From: Oscillospiraceae bacterium
GTDB lineage: Bacteria > Bacillota > Clostridia > Oscillospirales > Ruminococcaceae
Assembly (NCBI GenBank): GCA_016302655.1
Contig: JAEDNF010000029.1
Location: 1 to 11,186 of the forward strand
DNA length: 11,186 nucleotides
Reading direction: 5' to 3'
Shown here: positions 1 through 6,414 of the stretch, in pieces
How the letters are laid out: each line of letters starts with the position of its first letter
Numbering within the stretch: the first letter of the stretch is position 1
Notes under the pieces: model-generated
Told to the model about the DNA's origin: nothing
The model's database searches: none
What the model saw: the letters and a program-made list of their open reading frames with translations, nothing else
Position numbers and translations under genes: made by a program

Positions 1-90
1 GGGTTTGGGGCGAAGCCCCAAGCAAGGTCGCAGGGGCGGCAGCCCCCGATTATAAACCCCTTCCCGAGGGGAAGGGGTTTGGGGATGGGG
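1..90. repeat. GC-rich extragenic palindromic repeat with several stem-loops
   Basis: A short block of G and C runs, unlike the surrounding AT-richer intergenic DNA. It holds three inverted repeats: 5-11 with 15-21 (TTGGGGC, loop GAA), 33-37 with 42-46 (GGGGC, loop GGCA), and 54-65 with 69-80 (12 bp, AAACCCCTTCCC, 3-nt loop). The decamer GGGTTTGGGG occurs at 1-10 and again at 75-84, so the block may be one complete unit plus the start of another, cut by the window edge. From memory, similar GGGGCTTCGCCCC-type intergenic elements are common in gut Firmicutes genomes; I could not search for copies. It lies downstream of the last minus-strand gene and carries no ORF. It is probably a non-coding interspersed repeat. 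Confidence 0.6.
68..90 (+). other. Potential G-quadruplex motif, four G4 tracts
   Basis: The plus strand has four runs of four G at 68-71, 74-77, 81-84 and 87-90, separated by only 2, 3 and 2 bases. This meets the usual quadruplex definition with very short loops, a pattern known to fold stably in vitro. The first two tracts are also the right arm of the 54-80 hairpin, so the two structures exclude each other. The G-rich strand is the template strand for the minus-strand genes. Folding in the cell is inference. Confidence 0.55.
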
Positions 91-135
91 ATAGAGAATT
101 TGCTCAATTTTTAAAGATAGACTTTTTATACAAAC

Positions 136-163
136 TGATGCCGCCGTAAAAACGGCGGCATCA
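136..163 (-). terminator. Perfect 12-bp stem-loop, probable transcription terminator
   Basis: The arms at 136-147 (TGATGCCGCCGT) and 152-163 are perfect inverted repeats around a 4-nt loop (AAAA on plus, TTTT on minus). The stem sits 8 nt past the stop codon of the small minus-strand gene, where an operon terminator is expected. The tail read on the minus strand (GTTTGTAT) is only moderately T-rich, so this could be a weak intrinsic terminator or an mRNA-stabilising 3' hairpin. No gene is visible on the other side within the window, so a bidirectional role cannot be judged. Confidence 0.65.
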
Positions 164-171
164 TAGCATGT

Positions 172-450
172 TTAATTGTTCTTAGTCAGCCATATACTCG
201 CAACATCGAGTGCCTCATACAAGCTTCCTCTTTCGCTTGTCTTGGCAATTATCTCGGTAGCCGGAACATTGGGATCGGTAGCCATAAGCTGAACTCTGGT
301 CTTGTCGGCTACATCAAGGTCCTTGACCTTATGCGTGGATAATACGGTGAGCATTGCAACATACTTGTCGGACATATTGCCGAAATAGATTATGTTGTCC
401 TTCCTTACAAGAGGGAATCCCTTGTATGTGAAAAATTCCTGTTGAGTCAT
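172..450 (-). CDS. Small conserved-looking protein of unknown function, 92 aa
   Basis: I do not recognise a named family. The protein is 92 residues and soluble by eye, with no signal peptide or membrane segment. It opens with a beta-rich stretch (FFTYKGFPLVRKDNIIYFGN, residues 6-25). The middle has charged segments, and the C-terminus (ERGSLYEALDVASIWLTKN) looks helical. There are no cysteine pairs or obvious catalytic motifs. The ATG at 448-450 is supported by a GGAGGT site at 454-459, 3-4 nt upstream and so slightly close. It lies 107 nt after the DUF4340 gene and directly before the 136-163 stem-loop, so it is probably the last gene of the ABC/GldG transcript or a short unit of its own. 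The overall look (a YKGxPLVRxxxxIYxGxxSDxYV-like start) recalls small conserved hypothetical proteins of Clostridia, but that is memory only. It is real on the strength of its ribosome binding site, position and composition; its function is unknown. Confidence 0.75.
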   Translation of the reverse strand: MTQQEFFTYKGFPLVRKDNIIYFGNMSDKYVAMLTVLSTHKVKDLDVADKTRVQLMATDPNVPATEIIAKTSERGSLYEALDVASIWLTKNN

Positions 451-453
451 ATA

Positions 454-459
454 ACCTCC
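454..459 (-). promoter_or_regulatory. Ribosome binding site of the 92-aa gene
   Basis: The minus strand reads GGAGGT immediately before TAT and the ATG. This is a strong anti-16S match at a short spacing of 3-4 nt. It fixes the start at 450 and shows that the small ORF is translated in its own right. Confidence 0.7.
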
Positions 460-481
460 ACCGTCGCACCAACGGTCAGTT

Positions 482-532
482 CGTGACGGACAGATCCTGT
501 GCCTGATTTAAGATCTGCCCCCTGTCATCACG
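482..532 (-). promoter_or_regulatory. Long imperfect hairpin in the gap before the 92-aa gene
   Basis: In plus-strand coordinates, 488-496 (GGACAGATC) pairs with 512-520 (GATCTGCCC; 9 bp with one G.U in the minus transcript) around a 15-nt loop. The stem continues as 482-487 (CGTGAC) pairing with 527-532 (ATCACG), leaving a 6-nt bulge at 521-526. That gives about 15 bp in total, and most of the 107-nt intergenic gap is involved. No T-run follows on either strand, so it is not a standard intrinsic terminator. It lies about 22 nt upstream of the ribosome binding site of the small gene. It could be an mRNA processing or stability element, or a regulatory leader. It matches no riboswitch class that I recognise. 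Confidence 0.45.
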
Positions 533-557
533 ATTCTTCTATATCAGCCTTCCGGCG

Positions 558-2036
558 TCAGAAATCAGTCTTTATCTCTCCGCCGTTCAGCAGAGCGTCA
601 AGATTGTCAAGAAGTCTTGTTGCGTATACCTGTCTTACTTTGTAACGCACATCGCCGTTTACGGTAATTATGCAGGTTCTGTCGCTGTCGCTGGAATAGA
701 ATTCAACAACATCGGACTCTTTTCCTTCGTCACGGTGATCATAAGTGAAGCCTGCTATGAATTTGTTTTCATCGGTCAGTTCTTCATTATATATCTTCTC
801 GGCGTATGCGCTGAGAAGATACTGGTAGAATGTCTTGAATCTTGCCGAATCGATCTCGGTTCCGTTATAGGTGAATGAAGATTCAGAAGCATCGCCGATT
901 ATCTTTATCTCATATTCCGTTCTGTTAGAATCGTATAACTTAACAGCGTCAAGATAATAGATATAAGGAGTTAAAAACAGCTTATAAAGAACGCTTTCGG
1001 GCGTTACGGTCATCCACGGGAGAACACCGGGAGAGAATACATAAATTGCATCAACGCCCGATATCATTCCGTAATAACCGGTGATAGTCTTTACCTCTTC
1101 GCCTGTCTCTTCGTTTTTCTCAACGCTGTATACGGCTGAGCCTATACTGAGCTTATTAACGGTATCCTCGTTGCTTACCATAGTAACGGTGCAGTAAGGA
1201 TCGTCAAGACCTGTCTGCTTTTTCTGCTCGTCTGTGGGCGTTACCGCAAATACATCCGATGCGGATATGCCGAACAGTCCGTAGATTGCGTCCTGGTCAA
1301 GCTCATCGTCTGCAAGAACGCCGTTATGGCTTGACAGCTCGTAAGCAACGTATGTCGAAGCAAACTCCTTCTCCGTCTCTTCGGGCAGTTTGTCGAACAC
1401 CATATCCTTTTCAAGGTCTTTACGCTCGATACGGACTCTGTTGACGACATCGTTCTCTGAGTCGTATGAAGCTACCAGCGTAGATGTGTTTACATAATCC
1501 AGCACATCCTGCATTACAAAGCTTACGCCGCCGTTCGATACAAGATATACCGTGTTGCTCTTATCGGTCTTTACATACCAGGCGTTTTCGCCCTCGAACT
1601 TAATTCCCACAGAGCAGGTTACATCTTCGTATTTATCGTCCTTGAAGGTCATACTGAACTCGGCTGTAGGATCGTCAAAGCCGTATTTTGAAATATCCGA
1701 AGCGTTTTCTTCAACTATCTGCTTTGCGCTCAGATCGCCGGCTTTGCCCATAGCGGAAGAATAGGAGCTGATGTTTGCAAGCGCCTCGGGGATAGAGTCT
1801 ATACCCCACTTTTCCTTGCCAAGACGGTTTATTGTATACTCGCCGCTCTCATTCTTTATTGTGAGAGTGGAAATGTCGTCTGCGTCATAATCAAAGATCA
1901 CTATATCCGACTCGCTTGTTACCGAAGAGCTTGTATCATCGGCCGTGGGCTGTGTCAGAACAAGCGCAAGCGCCGCCGCACCGAGTACGGCGATTCCTGC
2001 CGCCGACGCAATTATTATCTTAGTGTTTTTTTTCAT
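558..2036 (-). CDS. DUF4340 domain-containing membrane-anchored protein
   Basis: This 492-residue protein has a charged N-terminus (MKKNTK) and one hydrophobic segment at about 7-29. A Ser/Thr/Asp-rich linker follows, then a large region expected outside the cytoplasm. There is no lipobox cysteine, so the helix is either an uncleaved anchor or a Sec signal. After the linker, residues about 46-80 (DADDISTLTIKN, then a KEKWGI segment) match the typical opening of DUF4340. The rest is beta-rich with many Asp, Glu and Tyr and no catalytic motif I can name. In known genomes DUF4340 proteins commonly follow GldG-like ABC auxiliary proteins, as here. The ATG at 2036 comes 14 nt after the GldG-like stop, with a modest AAAGG site. 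It is probably an extracytoplasmic subunit or partner of the ABC module; the biochemical role is unknown. Family call from sequence style and neighbours. Confidence 0.85.
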   Translation of the reverse strand: MKKNTKIIIASAAGIAVLGAAALALVLTQPTADDTSSSVTSESDIVIFDYDADDISTLTIKNESGEYTINRLGKEKWGIDSIPEALANISSYSSAMGKAGDLSAKQIVEENASDISKYGFDDPTAEFSMTFKDDKYEDVTCSVGIKFEGENAWYVKTDKSNTVYLVSNGGVSFVMQDVLDYVNTSTLVASYDSENDVVNRVRIERKDLEKDMVFDKLPEETEKEFASTYVAYELSSHNGVLADDELDQDAIYGLFGISASDVFAVTPTDEQKKQTGLDDPYCTVTMVSNEDTVNKLSIGSAVYSVEKNEETGEEVKTITGYYGMISGVDAIYVFSPGVLPWMTVTPESVLYKLFLTPYIYYLDAVKLYDSNRTEYEIKIIGDASESSFTYNGTEIDSARFKTFYQYLLSAYAEKIYNEELTDENKFIAGFTYDHRDEGKESDVVEFYSSDSDRTCIITVNGDVRYKVRQVYATRLLDNLDALLNGGEIKTDF

Positions 2037-2050
2037 CTGAAACCTTTCGC

Positions 2051-3646
2051 TTACCTATGCAGTCTTCTTACCCAGATAATTATACCGGTTATTATCAGCG
2101 CAACAGGCAGAACTATGACGAATACTATCGCAAGTGTGTTCTTCTGTGCGTCGTTTATATCAAAGGTGACCACTTCGTATGACTTGGGGGTGAGAGTTAT
2201 GCCTGCTTCCTTATCACAGCTTACATTGAATATGTTCATAATAAGCTGTGAGTTGTTTACCTGAGAAGCCTGAAGGAATGCCGAAGATAAGAATTCCATA
2301 CCGCCTACAGCTACTATACGGCTTGAAATGGGTTCGTTGTTCTCAAATCTTGTCTTGACCGCCTGCATAATTACAGAATACTGCTTTCTTTCGGCGTCGT
2401 CTGCGGGCTTCCAGTTGTCACCGCTGTCCTGAGGCTTTATCACCGCACCGTCGTAAGTGTTAAGAATGGACTGTATGCTGATATTTCCGTTACCGTTCTT
2501 ATCTTCCCACTTGCTTGTAACAGCGCTCATATTGTAGCCGTGAACAGGCATATCATTTGTGAACTCGCTGAAATCGGTATCGGGTACTGTAAGAACCTGA
2601 TAGGTGTTCATATTGCTGTAGGTGTATTTTTCGTCGGTCTGATAGGTTACGCCCTTTTCAACCTTGAGTCCCCACTGGTCAAGCAGTCCGTCAAGGTTAG
2701 GCGATTTGCCGAGCTTGGGGTTGCTGACATAAATAAGATTCTTGCCGAATGCGCCGCCGTTGTCAAGCCATTCGTCAAGCTTGTTTATATCTGCTACCGA
2801 GTAGTCCCTGTCCGGACCGAACATGAATACAAAGTCATAATCTGTGCTTATCTTATCGGTAAGAGTGATGTTTACCGACTCGATTATATAGCTGTTTGTT
2901 TTGAGGATATTCTCCAGTACCGCATTCTGTGTTTCGCCGTAGCCTGTCAGCACCGCTACCTTTACGGGATCGACATCGGTTACATTCATAATGGCGGAAA
3001 CGACCGCCTGCTCTGCATTAGCCTCGACTTTTTCGATCTGTTTTACACCGTAATAGTTAAGGTACTGTTCGTTATAGGTTATACTGAGGTAGTCCTCGTA
3101 TGTCAGCACTTTTATACGATTTGTGTTTTTGCTCTTTACAAGTATCTCATCCGATGTGATGGTTTCGGTATACTCGGCAATAGAGCCGGGGTTTGACACT
3201 ACATCGATATAATCGAGTGTGATCTTCGGATTTTCTGCGGCGATCTTCTTTAATATCTCATTTGTCTGATAGTAGTAGGTGTTAGTGCCTGTGAAAGCCG
3301 CTTCTTCGCTCGTTACCGTAATTGTAACTTCATCGTCTATAGTTCTGAGATAATCTATCGTTGACTGCTCAATGCTGTAAAGTCCTGTATCGGTAAGGTC
3401 TGCTACAGGCATAAATCTCTCGCCGATAAGTGTTATAACTACATTTACAAGAACTACCGCCACAATGAAAATAACGGTAAACAGAATAGACAGACCGCCG
3501 TATCTGAGCTTCTTGTTTTTAAAAGGGTTCTTGTGCGGCTTTTTCGCTGTGTTATTCTTTTCGGAAACAGAAGCGTCTTTTACCGCATCGCTGTTTTTTT
3601 CTGCTGTATCTTTGATATTTTCAGCCGTATCTTTATTTTTACTCAT
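2051..3646 (-). CDS. GldG-like ABC transporter auxiliary protein
   Basis: This 531-residue protein starts with a Lys/Asp/Glu/Ala-rich cytoplasmic tail (residues 1-48, with the near-repeat IKDTAE/KDTAEN). A first membrane helix lies at about 51-74. A long external domain carries the family-like start (LTDTGLYSIEQSTIDYLRTI, about 84-103), and a second helix lies at about 505-525 before a short basic end (WVRRLHR). This two-anchor layout around an ABC_transp_aux-type domain is that of GldG, the third component of the GldAFG ABC system in gliding Bacteroidetes. The external domain resembles a receptor or glutamine-amidotransferase-like fold in family descriptions, but I see no catalytic triad. 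The start at 3646 has an AAGGAGA site six nt upstream. A second ATG at 3650 is out of frame. The stop is 14 nt before DUF4340. Its likely job is to couple the permease to an extracytoplasmic substrate or the cell wall; this is inferred. Confidence 0.85.
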   Translation of the reverse strand: MSKNKDTAENIKDTAEKNSDAVKDASVSEKNNTAKKPHKNPFKNKKLRYGGLSILFTVIFIVAVVLVNVVITLIGERFMPVADLTDTGLYSIEQSTIDYLRTIDDEVTITVTSEEAAFTGTNTYYYQTNEILKKIAAENPKITLDYIDVVSNPGSIAEYTETITSDEILVKSKNTNRIKVLTYEDYLSITYNEQYLNYYGVKQIEKVEANAEQAVVSAIMNVTDVDPVKVAVLTGYGETQNAVLENILKTNSYIIESVNITLTDKISTDYDFVFMFGPDRDYSVADINKLDEWLDNGGAFGKNLIYVSNPKLGKSPNLDGLLDQWGLKVEKGVTYQTDEKYTYSNMNTYQVLTVPDTDFSEFTNDMPVHGYNMSAVTSKWEDKNGNGNISIQSILNTYDGAVIKPQDSGDNWKPADDAERKQYSVIMQAVKTRFENNEPISSRIVAVGGMEFLSSAFLQASQVNNSQLIMNIFNVSCDKEAGITLTPKSYEVVTFDINDAQKNTLAIVFVIVLPVALIITGIIIWVRRLHR

Positions 3647-3673
3647 GCATATTCTCCTTTTAAGTAATCGCCC

Positions 3674-4378
3674 TTATGCCCAACGGCGCTTTTCAAGCAC
3701 TCTGACCGTCAAGAAAAGGAAAATGAATATCACGCTTATAAAGAATATCAGACTTGAAAGGCTGAAAATTCCGTTTGTGATCTCCGAATATCTTGAATAT
3801 ACCGATACGCTTGCGAGCACATCCTTGAAAATACCCGAAGGAAGTGCGCTTGTCAGCGTATTCATAAGCAGTATCATAAGATTGATGAAAAAGCTTCCTA
3901 TTGCCGCTATCATCTGATTCTCCGTAAGTGAAGAAACGAACAGACCTACAGATACAAATATACCGCCGATAAGCAGAAGTCCTACCGTGTTTCCCCAAAT
4001 GGGAAGCCACGATATTGTCGTAAATGTAGACATTACAAATCCGTACACAGGCATAACAGCAACTCCGATAACGAATATTGCGTATGCCGCAAGGAACTTA
4101 CCCAAAACTACAGACAGCAGACTTACGGGAGCAGTAAGAATAAGCTGATCCGTCTTCTGCTTTTTATCTTCGGACAACAGCCTCATTGTAAGCAGAGGCA
4201 CAAATACCATAAGTACTATGAACATCATCAGGAACACGCCCGATATATCGGTCGAACCTATCGACAAAGAAAAGATATAGAAGAACAATCCCGAAAACGC
4301 ATAGAATATCGCAAGGAATACATATCCTAAAGGCGATGTGAAATATGCTCTGAATTCTCTTTTAAATATTGAAAACAT
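3674..4378 (-). CDS. ABC-2 type permease, GldF-like
   Basis: This 234-residue integral membrane protein has about six hydrophobic segments, near residues 17-37, 46-66, 89-115, 128-148, 155-178 and 207-229. It has the ABC-2 permease hallmarks: an amphipathic N-terminus (FKREFRAYFTSPLGYVF) and, between helices 2 and 3, a conserved cytoplasmic segment (RLLSEDKKQKTDQLILTAPVS, about 66-86) that in this family contacts the ATPase. The length suits a half-transporter that dimerises. The start at 4378 follows the ATPase stop by 19 nt with an AGGCGG site seven nt upstream. The stop is 27 nt before the GldG-like start. With the ATPase it should form a four-part ABC transporter or mechanotransmitter of the GldA/GldF or NosF/NosY type. 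The substrate is unknown. Confidence 0.9.
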   Translation of the reverse strand: MFSIFKREFRAYFTSPLGYVFLAIFYAFSGLFFYIFSLSIGSTDISGVFLMMFIVLMVFVPLLTMRLLSEDKKQKTDQLILTAPVSLLSVVLGKFLAAYAIFVIGVAVMPVYGFVMSTFTTISWLPIWGNTVGLLLIGGIFVSVGLFVSSLTENQMIAAIGSFFINLMILLMNTLTSALPSGIFKDVLASVSVYSRYSEITNGIFSLSSLIFFISVIFIFLFLTVRVLEKRRWA

Positions 4379-4397
4379 TCTTATTCCGCCTTTCCGA

Positions 4398-5381
4398 TCA
4401 CTTTGACATATTGAGCTTGTCTAAGCTGTCTGCGACATTTCCGTAGATGTCGCCGGTCGTGATCTTAAGGAATATTTCTTCAAGAGTAAGCTCGCTTGAC
4501 TTCATCATAAGCAGAGCGTAATTTCTCGAAGCAAGTTTTTTTGATACATCACGGCGCAGGTCTGTTCCGGGCTTTGCGTTAAGATAATATTCGCTTACGC
4601 CCTCCTCAACATTTTCTCTGTTGACAAATACCTCGTCCATACCGGGTATCGACGAAAGAAGCTTCTTGACATCGGCGGGCTTGCCTTCCGCACGGATAAT
4701 AAGCTTATGGTCGGCAGACATATTGCGTGCAAGATTGTCTGCGCTGTCGTTTGCAACGACCCTGCCCCTGTTGATAATTACTATCTTGTCGCACACCGCC
4801 TGTATCTCAGGGAGTATGTGGCTTGACAGGATAACGGTATGATTCTTTCCGAGCTTCTTTATAAGCGCTCTTATCTCAATTATCTGCTTAGGATCAAGTC
4901 CTACGGTAGGCTCGTCAAGGATAAGCACCGGAGGATTTCCTACCAGCGCCTGCGCAAGACCTACACGCTGTTTATAACCCTTTGACAGATTCTTTATTAC
5001 ACGGTTTCTGACATCGGTTATCTTTACAAGCTCGCATATCTCGTTTAAATGGGATTTAATGGGGAGCTTGCACTTCTTAAGACCGTATACGAACTTAAGA
5101 TATTCCATTACCGTCATATCAAGGTATAACGGAGGCTGTTCGGGGAGATATCCTATCAGCTGTTTTGCCTTTACAGGCTCTTCAAGAATATCGATGCCGT
5201 TTATCTTAGCCTCACCCTCTGTCGAGGAAAGATAACCGGTAAGAATATTCATCGTGGTAGATTTTCCTGCGCCGTTAGGACCGAGAAATCCGAGTATCTC
5301 GCTCTCTTCGGCGGTAAAGGATACATTGCTGACTGCGGTTTTTGAGCCGTAACGCTTAGTCAGATTCTTTACTTCGATCAT
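4398..5381 (-). CDS. ABC transporter ATP-binding protein, GldA-like
   Basis: This is a 327-residue cytoplasmic ATPase that powers the adjacent permease. All ABC motifs are visible: Walker A GPNGAGKST at 34-42, Q-loop glutamine 82, signature LSKGYKQR at 132-139, Walker B LILDEPT at 153-159 with catalytic Glu157, D-loop GLDP at 161-164 and H-loop His188. The C-terminal ~110 residues form an accessory domain like that of GldA/NosF/CcmA-type ATPases. The signature has Lys where LSGG is usual (LSKGYKQR), a common form in this subfamily. The frame is open upstream to 5579 and would overlap ribF, but the ATG at 5381 has an ideal AAGGAG six nt upstream, and the standard N-terminus (MIEVKNLTKRYG) begins there. 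I therefore take 5381 as the start. It is the first gene of the module, 109 nt after ribF. Confidence 0.93.
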   Translation of the reverse strand: MIEVKNLTKRYGSKTAVSNVSFTAEESEILGFLGPNGAGKSTTMNILTGYLSSTEGEAKINGIDILEEPVKAKQLIGYLPEQPPLYLDMTVMEYLKFVYGLKKCKLPIKSHLNEICELVKITDVRNRVIKNLSKGYKQRVGLAQALVGNPPVLILDEPTVGLDPKQIIEIRALIKKLGKNHTVILSSHILPEIQAVCDKIVIINRGRVVANDSADNLARNMSADHKLIIRAEGKPADVKKLLSSIPGMDEVFVNRENVEEGVSEYYLNAKPGTDLRRDVSKKLASRNYALLMMKSSELTLEEIFLKITTGDIYGNVADSLDKLNMSK

Positions 5382-5387
5382 TTTATG

Positions 5388-5393
5388 CTCCTT
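5388..5393 (-). promoter_or_regulatory. Ribosome binding site fixing the ABC ATPase start
   Basis: AAGGAG on the minus strand, six nt before the ATG at 5381. It decides against the longer open frame that runs back to 5579 and into the ribF coding region, which has no comparable site and an N-terminus foreign to ABC ATPases. Confidence 0.8.
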
Positions 5394-5432
5394 CAAGTGA
5401 AGTTTTAAAGCAGGAAGAGATTCCCTTCCCGC

Positions 5433-5461
5433 AACATATCTGTTGTATTTTAACTTGTTAA
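5433..5461 (-). promoter_or_regulatory. Possible sigma-A-type promoter for the ABC/GldG module
   Basis: On the minus strand TTAACA (5456-5461, 5 of 6 to TTGACA) and TATGTT (5433-5438, 4 of 6 to TATAAT) are separated by exactly 17 nt. They sit in the 109-nt gap between ribF and the ATPase gene, about 50 nt before the ATPase start codon. The gap is AT-rich and shows no clear terminator for ribF, so readthrough from the upstream operon is also possible. The -10 match is weak. Confidence 0.33.
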
Positions 5462-5490
5462 GGTGAAACCTGTGTGACAATACGGTGTAA

Positions 5491-6381
5491 TTATTGCTTT
5501 GCCGCCGCTTTGTCACGGTCGAGCTGTTCTTTAAGCTCGCTGACGCTGTTAAAACGCCGTTCCGGACGGATAAAGTCAAGCAGGGATATTCTCAGTACCC
5601 TGCCGTAAAGATCGCCGCTGTAACCTAAAATATGCGTTTCCGCAAGCGGTTTGTCCTTATAATCCACAGTAGGCTTTACGCCGATATTGGTAACAGACGG
5701 CATACGCTTTCCGTCAAGCATGGTGATACTTTTGTACACGCCGAAACGGGGCATAACTATATTTTCGGGGAATATCTGGTTTATTGTAGGACTGCCGATG
5801 GTAGTTCCTATGCGGTTGCCCTCAATAACCTTTCCTTCTATGGAAAATTCATAGCCAAGCAGCTTGTTTGCCCTTGCTATCTCGCCCGACTTTATCAGCT
5901 GCTTTATTGCCGTTGAATGTACTATACATCCGTCAAGGCTGAACGGCGGTATTATCACTACCTCTATGCCGTATCCCCTGCACAGCTCTTTAAGACCGTT
6001 TGCGTCACAACCTGCTCCTGCGCCGAGTCTGAAGTCAAAGCCGCATACAACGACCTTTGCGTTCATGATACGCACAAGAATTTTTTCTATAAAATCCTGT
6101 GCGGTATAGTGCTTCACCGACTCAAAATCCGGCGAATAAATATACTCTATCCCTGCCTGCTCCAGCTTTTCAAGCTTCATATCGTTTGTAAGCAGGTTTT
6201 CCGGCTTTTCACGCTTCGGCAAAGCCGTATCGCTGTGGAATGTGAACATTGCGGGACAAAGCCCCTCGTGTCTGAAGCACTCCTCGACCACCTTCATATG
6301 CCCGAGATGCAACCCGTCAAAAAAGCCCAGCGCCACAGCTGTCCTGCAAACAGGTATTATATTGTTAGTAAGATCTGTCAA
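5491..6381 (-). CDS. ribF: Bifunctional riboflavin kinase/FAD synthetase
   Basis: This enzyme turns riboflavin into FMN and then FAD in the cytoplasm. It has 296 residues, close to the family norm of about 300-315. The N-terminal adenylyltransferase domain shows ALGFFDGLHLGH with the nucleotide-binding HLGH at 25-28, GFDFRLGAGAG at 114-124, and STAIKQLIKSGEIARANKLLG at 156-176. The canonical form of that last motif is STRIR, so the Arg is replaced by Ala here. The C-terminal flavokinase domain (about 180-290) has the PTIN motif at 198-201, the catalytic-type Glu249 in ETHIL, and IRPERRFNSVSELKEQLDRD at 271-290. The start is a TTG codon at 6379-6381 with GGAGG seven nt upstream. No in-frame ATG precedes HLGH, and the length from TTG to the HxGH motif is normal. 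It follows truB by 33 nt. Confidence 0.95.
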   Translation of the reverse strand: MTDLTNNIIPVCRTAVALGFFDGLHLGHMKVVEECFRHEGLCPAMFTFHSDTALPKREKPENLLTNDMKLEKLEQAGIEYIYSPDFESVKHYTAQDFIEKILVRIMNAKVVVCGFDFRLGAGAGCDANGLKELCRGYGIEVVIIPPFSLDGCIVHSTAIKQLIKSGEIARANKLLGYEFSIEGKVIEGNRIGTTIGSPTINQIFPENIVMPRFGVYKSITMLDGKRMPSVTNIGVKPTVDYKDKPLAETHILGYSGDLYGRVLRISLLDFIRPERRFNSVSELKEQLDRDKAAAKQ

Positions 6382-6388
6382 ACAAAGA

Positions 6389-6393
6389 CCTCC
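6389..6393 (-). promoter_or_regulatory. Strong ribosome binding site selecting the ribF TTG start
   Basis: GGAGG on the minus strand, seven nt before the TTG at 6381, in the 33-nt truB-ribF gap. It is the main evidence for the non-ATG start. Confidence 0.75.
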
Positions 6394-6414
6394 GTGTAAG
6401 GCTTAGTAAACCAA

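Noticed and set aside
533..575. Promoter for the 92-aa gene near the DUF4340 stop
   Set aside because: A TATAGA-like -10 is present, but no acceptable -35 was found 16-18 nt upstream; the match is no better than chance.
2540..3196. 218-codon plus-strand open frame opposite the GldG-like gene
   Set aside because: It is antisense to a well-supported gene with anchors and domains, its translation is a Cys/Tyr/Val-rich mix without family features, and no ribosome binding site was evident. It is a codon-bias shadow.
3693..4010. 105-codon minus-strand frame inside the permease gene
   Set aside because: It overlaps a six-helix ABC-2 permease in another frame and has no membrane or domain character of its own.
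5411..5430. Terminator after ribF (GGAAG/CTTCC hairpin)
   Set aside because: The stem is only 5 bp with a 7-nt loop and no T-run follows on the minus strand.
5382..5579. N-terminal extension of the ABC ATPase to 5579
   Set aside because: It would overlap ribF by 89 nt, has no family-like sequence, and the ATG at 5381 has an ideal ribosome binding site.
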